A stretch of 8,498 nucleotides of DNA, from assembly GCA_030614505.1 (NCBI GenBank), contig JAUWTX010000067.1:1-8498 (forward strand), in the 5' to 3' direction. Positions 6,587 to 8,498 of this stretch are shown one piece after another. The stretch comes from Desulfuromonadales bacterium (GTDB lineage: Bacteria > Desulfobacterota > Desulfuromonadia > Desulfuromonadales > BM103). The position numbers were made by a program, and so were the translations under genes. Position 1 is the stretch's first letter. Every line of letters begins with the position of its first letter. A model generated the notes under the pieces. It saw only the letters and a program-made list of their open reading frames with translations, did no database searches and was not told the DNA's origin.

Positions 6587-7777
6587 ATGTTCGAGAAGGT
6601 ACAAATTGCTCCCCCCGATCCGATTCTTGGCTTGACCGAGTTGTTCAAGGCGGACCCCAATCCTGACAAGATCAATCTTTCCGTTGGCGTGTATCAAAAT
6701 GCTAAAGGGCAGACGCCGGTTCTGGATACGGTAAAAGAGGCTGAAAAGCAAATCCTTGAGCAGGAAAACTCCAAGGGCTACCTGCCAATGACCGGCGAAC
6801 CAGCATACTGCGCGCAGGTTCAGGGGCTGCTGTTCGGTGAAGGGCACGAAATCATCACCACCAAACGTGCTGCGACTGCACAATGTCCCGGCGGCACGGG
6901 AGCACTGCGAGTTGCCGGTGATTATCTGCACACCGTGCACCCCGAGGCCAAGCTATGGCTGAGTAACCCTACTTGGGCTAATCATAATACTATCTTTGCC
7001 GCAGCCGGTCTGACATGTGAAAAGTACGACTATCGCGATCCCGCTACCAACGGACTTGATTTCGACGCCATGTGCGCTTCGATCAAAAAGATTCCGAAGG
7101 GGGATGTGATACTTCTGCACGGTTGCTGTCACAATCCGACCGGCATCGATCCCACCATAGAACAGTGGGCTCTGATCGGCGACCTGCTGGCTGAACAAGG
7201 TGTGCTGCCTCTAGTCGATTTCGCTTATCAGGGTCTGGCAGACGGCGTTGTGGAGGACCGTGCCGGTTTGCTAGAGTTGACAAAAAAAGTGAAGCAGATG
7301 CTGATTTGTTCGAGTTTCTCGAAAAACTTCGGTCTTTACCGTGAAAGGACTGGAGCTTTGACTGTTGTCGCCGATAGTAATGAGCAGGCCGCCACTGTGA
7401 TGAGCCAAGTCAAGCTGAGAATCCGCTATAACTATTCGAATCCTCCCTCACATGGCGGCCAGATCGTTGCTGTCGTACTCGGCGACAAGGGACTAAAGAC
7501 TCAGTGGATTGAAGAAGTTGCTGAAATTCGTGACAGAATCAACGAAATGCGTCATCTGTTTGTCAAGACTCTCAAAGAGAAGGGCGTTGAGCAGGATTTC
7601 TCCTCAATCATTAATCAGCGCGGCATGTTCAGCTTCTCAGGTCTGACCAAGGACCAGGTTGATCAACTGCGTGAGAAGTACTCAATCTATATCGTTGGCT
7701 CTGGCCGAATCAATGTCGCTGGGATGACGCCTGACAATATGGATCGCCTCTGCGAAGCAATTAAATCTGTTCTTTGA
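6587..7777 (+). CDS. Class I aspartate/aromatic amino acid aminotransferase (AspC/TyrB type)
   Basis: A cytoplasmic PLP-dependent transaminase of the fold-type I AspC/TyrB subgroup; it exchanges the amino group between aspartate or aromatic amino acids and 2-oxoglutarate. At 396 aa it equals E. coli AspC in length. Catalytic residues are in place: Trp130 in NPTWANH, Asn183 in CHNPTG, Asp211 and Tyr214 in VDFAYQG, PLP lysine Lys246 in SSFSKNFGLY, Arg254, Arg280 before NYSNPPSHG (equivalent to AspC Arg292, which reads the side-chain carboxylate) and Arg374 in GRINVAGM (equivalent to Arg386, binding the alpha-carboxylate). Sequence does not separate aspC from tyrB, so no symbol is given. The ATG at 6587 has AGAGAGG 9 nt upstream. 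It begins 66 bp after tRNA-Gly copy 1 and is probably transcribed, at least in part, by read-through from that tRNA promoter. Confidence 0.93.
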   Translation: MFEKVQIAPPDPILGLTELFKADPNPDKINLSVGVYQNAKGQTPVLDTVKEAEKQILEQENSKGYLPMTGEPAYCAQVQGLLFGEGHEIITTKRAATAQCPGGTGALRVAGDYLHTVHPEAKLWLSNPTWANHNTIFAAAGLTCEKYDYRDPATNGLDFDAMCASIKKIPKGDVILLHGCCHNPTGIDPTIEQWALIGDLLAEQGVLPLVDFAYQGLADGVVEDRAGLLELTKKVKQMLICSSFSKNFGLYRERTGALTVVADSNEQAATVMSQVKLRIRYNYSNPPSHGGQIVAVVLGDKGLKTQWIEEVAEIRDRINEMRHLFVKTLKEKGVEQDFSSIINQRGMFSFSGLTKDQVDQLREKYSIYIVGSGRINVAGMTPDNMDRLCEAIKSVL

Positions 7778-7908
7778 TTGTTTCGTAAGATCGATTTAAA
7801 GCGCATGTCTTAATTGTGTTGTAGGCACTTTTTTGATTCCACCTCAGTTGAGAATATTGTTCTTTTTTAGATTTACCGTCCCAAGAATTGCTGTTGTGGA
7901 CTTTGAAA

Positions 7909-7914
7909 ATAATC
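7909..7914 (+). promoter_or_regulatory. Possible -10 element for tRNA-Gly copy 2
   Basis: AATAAT (7909-7914) lies 11 bp before the tRNA. It sits in the same ATAATCAC context as copy 1's -10 box (6429-6436 and 7910-7917), at nearly the same distance from the tRNA. No good -35 hexamer is found 16-18 bp upstream, so if it works it is a weak promoter or one using an extended or alternative signal. Confidence 0.35.
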
Positions 7915-7925
7915 ACATTTCATTA

Positions 7926-8000
<75 letters not shown>

Positions 8001-8009
8001 GTAAACATA

Positions 8010-8047
8010 AGGGGTCAGGCGCTTTGCCTGGCCTCTTTGCCTTTTGA
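8010..8047 (+). terminator. Intrinsic terminator after tRNA-Gly copy 2
   Basis: AGGGGTCAGGC (8010-8020) pairs with GCCTGGCCTCT (8026-8036) through 11 base pairs, two of them G-T wobbles, around a GCTTT loop, followed by a T-rich tract (TTGCCTTTTG). It stops transcription of the tRNA before the convergent gene that ends at 8072. On the minus strand the downstream tract is less T-rich, so any reverse activity would be weaker. Confidence 0.75.
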
Positions 8048-8071
8048 ATTTTGTTCCTCTCCCCACTATCG

Positions 8072-8498
8072 CTAATCGGCCAGTTTAACCACTGTCCCCA
8101 TCAAGGCGACATTGGTAGCAAAAGCGCCCTTGATGCAGGAATACTGGTCGGCGCTTTCAAATTTCTTGTCCTTGGTAATTGTGTAAATATCAATAACTGC
8201 ATTCATTCCTTCCCGCTCAGCCCGGCTCTGCAGACTCATCAGAGCAGAGATGAATGCTGTATCACAAGCGACCTGTGCGGACTTACCAAAACCGTTACTG
8301 CGCTTGTTTGCCTTGAACTCTCCAGCCTCCTTGAGAACTTTGGCGTGTTTTTGTCCCTTCATAAACAGCTTTATGCTCGGCTTGAGCTTGTCTTTTCCAA
8401 GTGTGCTGGCCTGGGCTTCACTGGCAGAAAACTGGTGCCAGGCATCCTTGGCCAAAACCGGTGTTGCTACTGATACCAGAGCGAACACACCAATCGTA
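8072..8498 (-). CDS. Small secreted protein of unknown function (5'-partial)
   Basis: The frame runs off the right edge: codons upstream of the GTG at 8488 stay open and continue the hydrophobic core of a signal peptide, so the start lies beyond 8498. The visible part is about 141 aa. The signal ends at Thr-Pro-Val-Leu-Ala followed by Lys-Asp-Ala-Trp, a good peptidase I site. The mature domain is about 125 aa. It has a Cys in VACDTA and a Cys in YSCIKGA that could form a disulphide, and a GMNAVIDIYTI block followed by a Gly-Ala-x-Ala-x-x-x-Val-Ala-Leu stretch, a layout reminiscent of small periplasmic domains with a 'GxNAV' core. I believe relatives are sometimes labelled 'excinuclease ATPase subunit', which nothing here supports: there is no Walker motif. 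It is convergent with the tRNA unit. Its function is unknown. Confidence 0.75.
   Translation of the reverse strand, partial: TIGVFALVSVATPVLAKDAWHQFSASEAQASTLGKDKLKPSIKLFMKGQKHAKVLKEAGEFKANKRSNGFGKSAQVACDTAFISALMSLQSRAEREGMNAVIDIYTITKDKKFESADQYSCIKGAFATNVALMGTVVKLAD

Noticed and set aside
7761..7799. Inverted repeat TTAAATC/GATTTAA around the aminotransferase stop codon
   Set aside because: Short, AT-rich, 25-nt loop and no T-run after it; not convincing as a terminator.
8051..8473. 140-codon open frame on the plus strand near the right edge
   Set aside because: It is opposite the minus-strand gene, which has a signal peptide, a cleavage site and a domain-like composition; the plus-strand product has none of these and begins just past a terminator.

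Overview
The window looks like chromosomal DNA of a Gram-negative bacterium. It carries an Mla-type phospholipid transport cassette (inner-membrane permease, ATPase and MCE protein), which only makes sense in a cell with an outer membrane. The style fits the Desulfuromonadales/Geobacter side of the former Deltaproteobacteria: roughly even base composition, an MCE protein with a long C-terminal repeat tail, a PF04392-type periplasmic binding protein and a class II tRNA nucleotidyltransferase. The lineage is an inference from gene style, not from a marker gene.

Layout. Positions 1-987 hold the 3' part of a gene for an unrecognised protein built from an aromatic 'LWPFF/LWPIY' motif recurring about every 17-22 residues. 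It is followed by a tight operon: mlaE (1036-1809), mlaF (1821-2672) and mlaD (2674-3762), separated by 11 bp and 1 bp. The MlaD-like protein is about twice the E. coli size because five exact-length 34-residue repeats follow its single MCE domain. After a 167-bp gap with a weak AT-rich hairpin comes a gene for an exported ABC-type binding protein (3930-4886). After a second gap with a candidate promoter comes a tRNA nucleotidyltransferase/poly(A) polymerase-family gene (5097-6407).

The right part holds two near-identical tRNA-Gly(CCC) genes (6446-6520 and 7926-8000) on either side of a class I aspartate/aromatic aminotransferase gene (6587-7777). The first tRNA has a near-perfect promoter but an A2/G71 mismatch in its acceptor stem. 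The second has an intact acceptor stem, a poor promoter and a good terminator. A convergent gene at the right edge (8072-8498, minus strand, cut by the window) encodes a small secreted protein of unknown function.

How the parts work together. MlaE, MlaF and MlaD should form one inner-membrane complex that moves phospholipids between the inner and outer membranes, and the upstream repeat protein may be linked to the same envelope job. The binding protein has no permease or ATPase partner here. The nucleotidyltransferase and the tRNAs are housekeeping translation genes, though both tRNA genes encode their own CCA. No mobile element, integrase, CRISPR array, toxin-antitoxin pair or defence gene is visible. 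No gap exceeds 300 bases; the longest (4887-5096, 210 bp) holds only a candidate promoter. I see no undescribed multi-gene system with confidence. The best candidates for novelty are the repeat protein, the MlaD repeat tail and the mismatched tRNA copy.
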